A model generated the notes under the pieces. That model did not search any database. It was not told where the DNA came from and saw only the letters and a list, made by a program, of their open reading frames with translations. Below are positions 10,601-22,600 of a stretch of 64,000 nucleotides of DNA, piece by piece; within the stretch, counting starts at the first letter, position 1; every line of letters starts with the position of its first letter. The DNA comes from Escallonia rubra (taxonomy: Eukaryota > Streptophyta > Magnoliopsida > Escalloniales > Escalloniaceae): assembly GCA_033065855.1 (NCBI GenBank), contig JAVXUO010002717.1, positions 496,001 to 560,000 of the forward strand, read 5' to 3'. The position numbers and the translations under genes were made by a program.

Positions 10601-13600
10601 TCTGCCTGCACCTCGCCTTCGCCGGTGATCGGCGCTCCCTTTCTTTCCCCTCCCTTGGCCCACCATTAACCCTATCCAACTGCTCCACCGATTGACCGTC
10701 TTAAACCCTAGCCAATTGCACCGCCACCAACCTGATTCAACAACCAAAACTCTAGCCTATCTGAAACCAGGACCATTCGAGGGCAAAAAACCCTATAACT
10801 GCAATTACGGGAGGCTCACCACTAGCCCTGTCCACCCACCATGACCAGTGTCGCCGCCCGCTAGCCCCGCCATCAACCCCATACTTGCTCTGGCACCACC
10901 ATCTCGATCCATCATCTTCTTCCGGTTGCTTCACCTGTTTGCTTGTGCCGATGAAGGGCCTCAATCGTGGGGGGAGAAATGGATCGATGTGGCGATGCAG
11001 ATCGAGTTCACGGTAGGGATGCAGATCAAGTTCACGGAGTGGTTCGCAGTGGGGGAAATGGATCGAGTGGCGATGCAGATTCGCGGTGGGGATGCAGATC
11101 GATTTTGCTGTGGGGTTCGTGGTGGGGGGAAATGGACCAAGAGGCAGCGAGGAAGGGTTCATGGCAATGGCGATGGCGGAGCAGTGGGTGGCGGCAGAAA
11201 TGGCGATGGCGGTGCAGTGGTTCGCAGTGGGGGCTTGGTGAAGGTTAGAGAGAAATTGGGATTTGATCTAGTGCACCACTTTTTGGCCAATAGGAGTAAA
11301 AAAAGAAAATAAGGGTATTTTTGTCTTTTTAAGGTATCAAAATTTATCAAAACGCATTTTTCAAGAGCGTGACGAACACGCTCCGTTGATTTAGACGATT
11401 TGTCTAACAGTTGCAACACTTTTGCTACTTCAGGCGGTCATTTGCAACTTTTGTAACTGCAGGGGTCTTTTTGCAAAAGGCCCAAACCACAAGGGTGGTT
11501 TACGCAATTTTCCCTTGTTTCTTTTGTCGATGACCATACCCGACTTACATGGGTATTTCTTATGAAGGACAAATAAGAGGCAGGATCTATTTTCAAATCC
11601 TTTCATTCGATGAATCAAAACCAGTTTCAGGTTAAGATTCAGGTGTTTAGGACTAATAATGCTGAAGAATATTTCAACTTAATGCTTGGCCCTTATTTTT
11701 TAGCAAATGGGATTATTCACCAAACTTCTGGGGGGAGGCAGTTTTAAGTGCAACCAATCTGATAAATAGAATGCCTTCAAGAGTTTTGAAATTTGATACA
11801 CCTTGCCAGGTTCTTTCCAAAATCTTTCCTCAAAATCGATTGTGAATAATATACCTCTCAAAGTTTTCGGGTGTTCTGCCTGTGTATATGTTTCTCTCAC
11901 CACAAAATTATACTTGATCCAAAGTCTGTCAAGTGTCTTTTTATAGGTTATTCCTCTTATCAAAAGGGATATAAATGCTACTCTCCCACAATTAAAAAAA
12001 CCTATAACACTATGCATGTGAACTTTCTTGAAAATGTGCCATGCTACCCCAAAAATCATATTCTGAGGGAGAATATAGTAAACCAAGAAGAATATCAGTT
12101 TTGGGACATTCCCACACTTGACATCCCTCTGAGGTTACTCGAGTCTCATTCTCAACCTGACATTAAACATTCTCAGTCTGATATCCAACCATCGGATCCT
12201 AGCGTTATTCAGGGAGGAAACAAGGAGCTTAAGAACAAGGAGCTCAACAATTACTCAAGGCACAAGAAGAATCCTAAACCGGTGGTACTGCAAATGCATC
12301 ATGATCCTTGCTGAACTGCTGTCCCGAGTCCAACTCCCACTGAGGTCATTCAGGTAATTCAGACTCTAGCTCCTCCACAGATGAGTTGTGTTCATTAAAT
12401 GATCTCAACAGGCCTGTTGCTCACAAAAAGGGGGTCAAATCTCGTACCAAGCACCCCATCTCACAGTTTGTTTCCTATGAGAAGTTGTCTCCTAGCTCTC
12501 GAGCTTTCACCACCAGTCTAGAGAACATTACGATTCCAAGCTGCATATAGGAGGCCTTACAACAACCTAAGCGGAGAAAGGCAGTGAATGAAGAGATTCA
12601 AGCATTACGGAAGAAAGCCACACAGGAGCTTACCCAATTGCCTCAGGGAGAACATCCTATGAGATGCAAGTGGGCCTTTAATGTCAAATACAGGGCAGAT
12701 GGAAGAATAGACCGACATAAAGTAAGGCTGGTGGCGAAAGGGTTCACACAGCCCTGTGAAATTGATTATCAGAAAATGTTGGCTCCAGTTTCAAATTTGA
12801 ACACAATCCGGGTCTTACTATCCTTGGCCGCCAACCTTGACTGTGCCTGCATCAACTAGACGTTAAAAATGCATTCCTGAATGGCGATCCTAAAGAAGAA
12901 ATCTACATGGAGATCCCCCCGGGCTTAAAGCATCCCAATAACAGCAATTAGGTCTGCAAGCTTTGAAAATCACTCTATGGGCTTAAGCAGTTCCCAAGAG
13001 CATGGTTTGAGAGATTCACTAAGGCGATCAAAAAGCAGGGATATTCACACAGGCAATCTGATCATACCCTATTCATCAAAAGACTCTCTGGTGGTAAGAT
13101 CACAATACTCATAGTCTACTGTGTACGTTGATGACAATTGTTATAGGGAACGATGAAGAGGAGATAGCTAAGCTAAAAAAGGTTCTAAGCAGGGGAAATT
13201 TGAGATTGAAGACCTTGGAACATTAAGATACTTTCGGGGGATGGAGGTATCAAGGTCAAGCATGGGAGTTTCAGTTTCGCAACGAAAATACACCATTGAC
13301 TTAGTAAAGGAGACATGAATGCTTGGATGCAAGCCCTCTGATACACCGATGCATCCATTCAACAAGGTCAGCTTAAAAAGAGACTCAGCTGCTGTTGACA
13401 AAGGAAGATATCAAAGACTAGAAGGGAAGTTAATCTACTTGTCTCATACAAAGCCTGACATTAGCTTTGCAAAAAGTATGGTTAGTCAGTTCATGAACAA
13501 CTTACAGAAGAGCATCAAGAAGCTATGTATAAGATATTGCGCTACTTAAAAATGACTCCAGTCAGAGGATTATTGTTCAAAAAGGGAGTAGGTCACGATG

Positions 13601-16600
13601 TAGAAATCTTCTCAGACGCAGATTGGGTGGGCAGGATCACTATCAGATAGAAGGTCAACTTCAGGTTACTATAAATGTAAGGGGCAACCTAATTACTTGG
13701 AGGAGTAAGAAGGCAATAAGTTGTGGCACGCAGTAGTGCTGAAGCGGAATTGCGAGCCATGGCCCACGGCATTTGCGGGAAAATGTGGTTGAAGAGACTT
13801 CTAGAGGAACTCCATCTTCCACCTATAGCATCTATGAAGCTTATGTGTGATAATAATGCAGCTACCAGTATTGCAAAGAATCCAGTTCATCATGACAGAA
13901 CCAAACATATAGAGATTGATCGTCACTTCATCAAAGTTAAGATAGAGCAAGGGGTCATAGAGGTTGATTATACTCCTATACGGCAGCAAAGTGCAGATGT
14001 ACTTACCAAGGCCATTCCTAGAGTTCCATTTGACATATATCTTTCCAAGCTGGGATTGATCGACATACATTCCCAGCTTGAGGGGGAGTGTGGAATTCCG
14101 GATTTGGATCCAAGAATCTCGGGACTATTAGGCCGTAAATAGTTGTCAGTTTCCTGATTTTGTAATTGGTCATAAATCCCTGATTAAGAGGCATTAGTTT
14201 CTTGTTCCTATTTTGTAGGATGTGATTTAGTTTCCTTATTGTATAGCCGGATATCAAGGAATCTGCCAGCCTGTGAAACTTCTCCTTTCCTTATAAATGT
14301 CGCCTTTTGTTAGTGTAATTTTCAGAAGTAGGAAATACAGAAAATTTCTTCAGCTGACTTAACCAATATGGTCAAATGGGTCAACCCTTGAAGACCCTCA
14401 GATTGTTGCCTATAAGTCCAAAGGACATGGGCTAATAACACTGGGTTACACTACTAAGAGAGATTGATCCTAGAGAGGCAATAGCCCCGAGGAGCGTCAT
14501 GATCCTCGAGCTTCGACTCCTTGCTTCTTCAGGTCCATCTCTGAAGGGTCAGGGCGAGACCTCGGACCTGCAGGATACGAGGTCGTCTTTAATTCCTTGA
14601 CGGTAGGACTCCTCAGGACCTAGATAGATAATTGGTTAGGTGGCTAGGGCCAGGGAATGTCAGTGGTCAGACCTCATATATATAGTGATGAGGCATGGGA
14701 TGAAACCCACAGCTTTTGATAGTGTACTGTGTCTCCCCTTGATGACACATGGTACCCTCTCAGAGATTAAAGGGGGCCAGCTGGGGGCAGACAAAGTCAG
14801 TTTCAGCCCGCTCCACCTCCTTACCCATATTACTTGACTATATTAAAGAGGAGGAATCAAGAGGCCACCTTACTGTCACTATTCAACAGAGGGGTATGTG
14901 ACTTCTCACTTGACCTCCCTCCAACCCGTAGTATAAATGCACCACTTTAGCATGAAAGAGGCAAGAAGATACATCATAATAGTGCCAAAGTCTCCCGAAA
15001 TCACTACATGACCCTTACTTGGACAAAAATCCCCTCAACACATATACAAGAACCCTCAACCTCGAACACCTGTCTCTTAGTCTCAGCTCAGACCTGGCCT
15101 TCACCCCTTCCTCTTATCTCACCAGGGTTGTACATCCTTTATGTGTCACGAATCAAGCTACTCACAGCCTTGCACAGTTGCTTTCTAGCCACATCATCTT
15201 TTGGACCCTCAACACTTGCACATCAAGGCTGTTTGAAGCTTAAATTTGCTAGCAGATAATTGCTGCATGCAGGTGATGCCACATACTCTGAAGCCATTAT
15301 AGAAGTATTAACCAAGGAAAGTCCTAATACTTGGAACACTACAACATCATTAAATCTGCATTTCACCATTGTACGGAGAAGTTTAATTCACGGAAAAAAA
15401 AAACCATAAAGAAGCATACCACAAAGCTATCATCAGTGAACAGATCATTTGCTACCACAGCCCTCAATATCCATGTAGTTAATTGATTTCTCTGCTTCTT
15501 ATTAAAGCACTGCAAGCAAATGACAGAGGGATAAGGCTCGTTATACCATGTAAAAAATAAAGTGTTGGACCCAGTGCACAAGAAAATTAGATGCTCACAT
15601 CAATTGCATCTTGTGCAGCCGAGAACAATGCATGATAATCTGCCCGGAGTAAAGGATCAATACAAGCGGTGGGGGACAACATCACAGACTCCAGTATGGC
15701 AAAGAAGTGATCGCTAGTTCCCGGCTTGACACTACCAGCCTGAATCAGTTGCAAAGCAAGCTTTGATGCTTTGCTAAATTTTGAGGGGTTTCTAATATGC
15801 AAAGCTACCTTCTGCATGGCCTCTATAACTTGCTTCTCTGAGGCATCAGTCGTTGTTTTGAACCTTAAGCTCTTTTTAGGGGCAGTAGCTGAGAGCCACA
15901 ATGAACAATCAGCTTCTTGCAGCAAATGAGCGCTAATATGCAAATGAGTCTCTCATGACAAAGCAGGCTTACTATCAAAAACTATGAAACAGAATTTCTT
16001 CAATCTCATCGTATAGAAGTTTCTTAAAAAATTTATCTTTCTTCCTCTTCGTTCTACATCTTGTTCTGTTTACATATAATCACAATTACACCAAAAGCAT
16101 ATATTTTTGTACCGAAAACACACAGAAGAAAGTATGATCTAAACACATTTGTACATCCAAAGACAATTAGTTGTGCTAGTTCCTGTCTGCAACATTTTCT
16201 TCTGTACTCCACACAGCAAAATATCAGTAGAGTGCAAGCAAACATGGCATAAAACAATCAAATTTTGTCGAACTAATGATATACATATCAGTTTGCATCT
16301 GCTGTGAGACGGAAGGAACAGCGGCAGTACCATTTCCGTTCACATCGGGGAGTATATTAGGAAGAAAATTCCAACAATAAGGGAATGAAAGGAATTGAAC
16401 AGTGCAGGATGACTCAGAAACGAAAATAGTCGTTTTTAGGTTAGTCGTTTAATAGATAACTGAATTATGTAATGGAATGATGGCTGTTCCAGGTGTGAGT
16501 GGTTATATATCTCTAATCAGGAGAAATAGAAGGCATGTTGAATGAGAATTATCTTGTCATCTTAGCTTAGTTCTCTAGCTTTAGTTCTTCACTAGAAGGT

Positions 16601-19600
16601 AGAATTTTAATTAACTGATAGCTACTTGACTGTTATCGACCTACATAGTTGTTTTGGAGCTACTTAACAACCTCTACCACAACAAGTGGTATCAGAGAAG
16701 ACGATCCATCCTGTAGTGTCTTCCAAAAATGGCAGAAACCAGACTTGCCGATTGAATCAGATCTGAGGGTGGTGACAACGCAGGTTACAATGGCATTGCA
16801 GAGAAACCAGGGTTTATAAAGCACAATGAGTTCCAACATGGCTCTGATGGGCAAGAAATGTCCATGATTGACACTTAAGTGGGGACCACGGAGAGTGCTC
16901 CCACGTAAATATTTACCAAAGTTTTTGCACCCACCGCCATGTTTTATCCAGGAAGATCTCAATCACATTGATTGAAGACCTCTAGGAGCAAAGAAAGACA
17001 ATTGAAGGGTAAATAGGAAGGAATTGTAGCATTTGGCACAAGTTTGGCTTCTATTGTTTTGCACTTTTTCAGTAAAATTGCATAACTTTCTCAAACAAAC
17101 TTGGATTGTGCTCAACCATGGGCTATGAAGCATGGGCAAGTCATTTTGGTCCACACACAGCATTGGGTGCGGATGAGTGCAGGTGCAGGTCGAAGGATAT
17201 TTATCTTTTTTATTGACATTCAAAATCCTGGGGTGCGGCTTGGAGCAAGGATACGGCAGGGACACGCACCTGGGATTTCTGGCTGAGAGAAGAGAGGTAG
17301 AAGAAGAAGAAGCAGGAGGAGCAACAACAGCCACCCGAGAGTGGAGGCAGCAGCTGCAACAGGCGGACGAAAAGATGCATCGGCGGCGAGCGGTCTCCCG
17401 CAGCAGCCACTTCTGGCAGCAATTCATAACAGTCCACTTCTCATTGCAGAGCTCTGTTGTCGATGTGGGGTTTTGATCCATAACCATGTGTTCTGTTCTA
17501 TTTGAGTAACAATTGTTTTTTACTTTTTGTGGGTGACAGCTTTCTCCAACTTATTAATTTGTCTAGGTACCAGCTTATTAACAATTACTCTAAAGAAATA
17601 ATAGTAATGACAGAAATTTTACAAACTTAATCATATTTGGCTATACACTTTCCGTAATTCTAAAACAGCCCACCAAATTGACAAACTCTGTTATTGTTCT
17701 TTTGATTAATATTTTTGTTTCCTTAAATAGTTTATGCATTCTCCCGGCGTCCGCATTCTAAGTCGTGGGAAAATGACGTACCCGTGTAACCTCACCCGTG
17801 TCGTATCCGCAGTTGCACCAGAATGACTTCCAAGTCCACAGGTCTTGGGAAAGCTACCCAAGCGCACTAGGCACCTAAGTGGCGCTGATAGCCTTGAACA
17901 TATGGGCAGTTTAGCAGCGGCAAAATCAATTGGGAAGGTCCACAAAATTGCAGTCAAAGTTCGAGTCAACTCTTTTACAAACTTCGACAGGACTGTTTGA
18001 CCACTTTTGGGCAGCTTTTTTGAGTCGGCCCAGTAGGAACTTTTGATACTTTTCCTACAAGAAATTTACCCATGCATGGAGCTTGTCCAAGTAGCACAAT
18101 TAAGTTCAAAGTAAAATTAATTCTCAGCTTTTTAACTAGGGTTATCCTTTTCTTAGTCCAGGAGTACCCTAAGACTGTACAAAGAGACTCTATGTAATGT
18201 TTATCAAGAACGTGCTGGAAGCAACAAAATTTGAGCAGCAAAAAGTTCTTCAACTCAAAACCAATTATTGTGTGTTTATTCTGGTTCACTGTTTTTCATC
18301 ACTGGAATGCAAGTCCGATTTAGTGATTTAGAAGGAGCGAGATCTCTATTCTTTAAATTGCATAACTTTAAAAGTCAAAATTGTTATGAATGCTACAATT
18401 GCTTCCCACTTACTCTCCAATTGTCTTTTGTTGCTCCTGCAGGTCTTCAATCAACGTAATTGAGCTTTCCTTCGATTAGTGATTGTTAAAGATAAGGGCA
18501 AAGGTGTGCTTGGAGGGGCGCCCCGCTCTTAACAAACCAGATAATTGTACACGATTAGAGTCTGCCTGGCAGAATGTAGTCAAAGTAACAGTAGAGTACG
18601 TTACACCATGGTTCACTCTCTCAACCAGGCAGCTCACCAACTTTGAAAGAACATACCCCTATTCAACTCCAACCAAAAATAACTGGTAGCAAAGTATGGT
18701 ATACACCCAACAACTTCATAATTTGCAAATCGAACAGATTTCAACCAACTACTATCACCCATACCATGAACCCCCACAATTTATGCATATTGAGAGACTT
18801 AATAAAGCGCTTGGATTCAAGCCGCAAATTGTAACCCCGGATTCAACCAAAAACCGCACCACATTTATGCCACAGTTTGATCGAACACCACCAAGGAATC
18901 ATTTTTTCCTCCGTGACATAAAGAATCCACCTTAACTGCACCAGAAGATGGGCCCACACATACACGCCCAGCCACACAATCTACCACAATGTGAATCAGT
19001 ACACGAACCATCACTCTGCTCCCCAGTTCTTTTCTAGCAACCCAAATTTACCTTATCAACACATCATGCAACCAATATTGCCTTTCCCAGGCTTAGTGGA
19101 ATATACCCCAAAGCTTGGGTAAACAATTGTACCACATACTTCCAGTTTCAGTGGATAAGTGACATCCAAAAGTCGCTGTAGCTTTCCAGCATCTAGATGT
19201 CAAATGATCGGGGTTTCATAACATATAGTATTCGCATAAGACCTACAGTTTGACCACGAGTTTGTCACTGATATAACATCAACTTAGAAGAGCAAGGGCA
19301 TGACAGCACAGTGGCAGAATTTAACAAGCTACTGCAAACTTCCACCGTGGAAAAGTAAAAGATTAGTCTCAATAGCTGAGAGGTCAGATGCTAATTAAGA
19401 ACGGAATCCTAGGCGAAGGGTATTTTGTTGAAAGATAATCACTGAGCTTATGGAGAAAGTACGCATCATGGTTCACATGTTACGGCCACCGACCCGCACT
19501 GGAGCATTAACTATTACTAGGACGCAAGAAAAAAGTCGGCAACCATCCTTCGGCAGGAAAACAGAGTAATCAAACCTTCTCCAACCCTCACAACTACAAA

Positions 19601-22600
19601 GGACCCCGGTCCCCCAATCACTCCTTCTAGGGTAAGGTCCTCACAAAACAACTTCTCCTTTCATGAAGAGAAGTACATACACTCCAAGGACCTTCAGGAA
19701 GATGGGTGATGCTTAATTCTAGAAAAAGAAGGATACGAGGGTGTGTTCGTGAAGTGATGAACCCTTAAACCCTAGTCATATATGCCAAAACAAGCAACAC
19801 TTTCTCATCACTCCATTGGACAGAGAAAATTGTGGGTAATCAGAGGGATGAGACTTGCAACCAGGAAGACCTCACAGAAATTCCAGCCTCTGAAGAAGCT
19901 CAACCACCCTGAATGCCCTGGCTCAACTATCCTTGAATCCCCTTACTGGCTTCCCCCAACCATATACCTCAAGGATGAGAGTAGCAAATGGTAAGAAATC
20001 ACTATGCTAATTATTAGTGGATCCACACATAATTTGGCATATCCAGATATGGATGCTCAAACTCCGAGTGAAGTACAGGAAGCAGTCCCAACTCCAATGA
20101 CAGTTGCCGATAGTCAAAAGGTGCTTAGCACCTCCAAGTGTCATGGAAATGCAAGGACATGAGTTCCTAACTAAAATGAGAATGCTTCCCTTCAGAGGGC
20201 TACATGTTGTTGATGCTCACTAGATGATGGAACATAACACAATGACTTTAGACCTAATCGAGCTCAAGGTCTCCTTCACTAAAGATGGACAAAGGATAAC
20301 CCTGTTCACCTGGTGGTAGCTTAAGACAACTCAGACCCTAATATCTCCAGCCAAGACTCCACTAACCCACTTCAGTGAACTGGAGGAGCTCTACCTCTTT
20401 TATGCCATTAGGGAACTACATACTCGAGAGAAACTGCCCAACTTCATAGCTCAGCTTCTGGACAAATATGCGGACATCTTTTAAGAGTAAACCATACCGC
20501 ACCCAAAGTTCACAAGACCACCATATTCCATTAAAGAAAAAAAGTGCACCAATGAACTTGAAGCCACCTTCCCATCAGCAGAAGCAAGTTATAGAGCACA
20601 TGGTTGCAGAAATGCTTATGTCAGGTATCATTAGACCTAGCTCTAGTCCCTTTGTATCACCCATTCTAGCACTCAAGAAAAAAAGATTAAAACTAGAGTT
20701 TTGTGTGGATTACAGGGGACTTAATGCCCTCGGCATCAAGAACAGTCCAATTTCTAGCATAGAGGAGCTATTTGGGGAGTTGCAAGCGGTTGTAGTCTTC
20801 TCTGAATTAGACCTTAGGGCAGGTTATCACCAAATAAGTGTAAAGGATGAAGATATTTGTAAGGGGGAGAGATTGATGGACCATCGAATAAGGGCAGGTT
20901 GGCTATAGTACAGGTCCGCTGCAAGAGTGTAGTTTCGATGATAATATTCTTCTGTCGTTGAAGGGAAAATTGTATATGTTGTATAGTTTTGAATTCGGGG
21001 CAACCAAGAAACACCATACACATTAGATGAGTGTAGCTAAAATGACAATCGTTAGGTGGATGTGCAGCCACAAAAGGAGGGATAGATTTAGCGACGGGGA
21101 TATCGCCAACAAAGTGGGGGTGACGCCAATTGAAGAAAATATAGAGGGAACATTATTTGAGATGGTATGGTCAAATCCAATGTAGGCCTTTAGATGCCCC
21201 TGCAACAAATAGTGATTTGCGCAAGATAGGGGTAAGACAAGGTAGGAATAGACCGAGGACGACATGGGGACAGAGAAGACTTTGTTTCTAGGAAAGTAAC
21301 AGAAACATGTGCATTAACACAGGGAATGAAAGCAAAGAATTCATGTATCCTACCTTAACTAGCTTGGGGCATAAGGCTTAGATGATCATAAGGAAAAAGA
21401 TCTATAAAACTGCTTTCAAGAGACATTATGGCACTTTGACTTTGACTTACCGGCCTGGGTCACTCAAAATCTATGTTACATGGACTCCTCAGAATGCATG
21501 AAGTACCCATGTCAGACACTCCACACTTGGACAAGGGTATGGGATATGTCTCTGACACGTCTCATAGGATATGCTACTATGAACACTATCTTATAGTGTT
21601 TCTTTTAATCAGTTAGGCTTTGAGATGAGACAACTTCTCAACTAAAACCATGTGCGTCACATAAAACACCATTAACGGTAAAACTATTAAACAATGGATA
21701 TGAAAATTTTGTCGTGTCCCCATTTCTTGTGTTTTAAAAGTTAGACGATCCAACACTTGGTGGACACGTACCCGACCAAGAAACTCGTACCGAGTCCATG
21801 TAACATAACTCAAGATATCCGGGATTTTGTCAAGGCATGTGATGCTTGTATAAGGTGCAAGGATGAGAGCACCCCTAACCCTCGGCTGCTATCATGGACT
21901 TTGTGGAAAAAACTTCCCCGATCATTGTGGAAGGAAGCGATATTGGTAGCAGTGAACAGGTTCACTAAATATGCAAACTTATTAGAGCTAAACCACCCCT
22001 AAAATGCCACAGTTGCAACCAATGTATATTGAAAACATCCATAAACTACATGGTCTTCCACAATTTATAGTGACCAATAGAGACACCATCCTTTTTAAGC
22101 TTCTCCGGATCAACCCTATTCAAGTTATTGTGAAAAAAGTTCAACCTAAGCATAGCTTATCAGCCACTCTGATGGGCAACCCCAGAGGCTGACCATATAC
22201 CCTGAGCAGTACTGGGTGTGTTTCTCTCAGCAAACCAACCAGTTGGTCCAGGTGGTTGCCCATGACAAAGTGTTGGTACAACACTAAACACCGCACTGCT
22301 ATTTGTATGACCCTTTGCCCTTTCTAAGCTTTATATGGCTTCCATCCTTCCCTCAAGCTCTACACCAACAGAACAAGACCAACATTGCCTCAGTAGATGA
22401 ATCCCTTAGAGAAAGAGCTAATCCAATCCTTAAGGCTACTTTATACCAATCGAAGCACTGGATGAAGCAACGGTCGGTAAAGTATATTAGACTTTAAACC
22501 TACCAGAATACATCCCATGGCCTATTGCGGACTACAAAAGCTACTCCAAAGAATTATGGTCCATATCAGGTATTTAGAGAGTTGGTAGAGTGGCTTACCA

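Larger units (their letters stand above)
8263..14352 (+). mobile_element. Degenerate Ty1-copia retrotransposon in intron 3 of gene 1
   Basis: Two direct LTRs (8263-8528 and 14089-14352) flank a TGGTATCAGAGC primer binding site (8529-8540), gag, protease, integrase, reverse transcriptase, RNase H and a purine tract GAGGGGGAG (14080-14088). This order (integrase before reverse transcriptase) is that of copia elements. The flanks ACTGA/GCTGA (8258-8262, 14353-14357) look like a 5-bp target duplication with one change. The LTRs differ at roughly a tenth of sites, and all frames carry stops or shifts, so it is old and inactive. Its orientation is opposite to the host gene. A younger Mutator-like element splits its integrase. 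Confidence 0.93.

Noticed and set aside
15889..15943. Upstream extension of gene 1 exon 2 in the same open frame
   Set aside because: The CTCTCAG acceptor at 15889-15895 restores phase with exon 1. The extension would add residues with no partner donor in phase.
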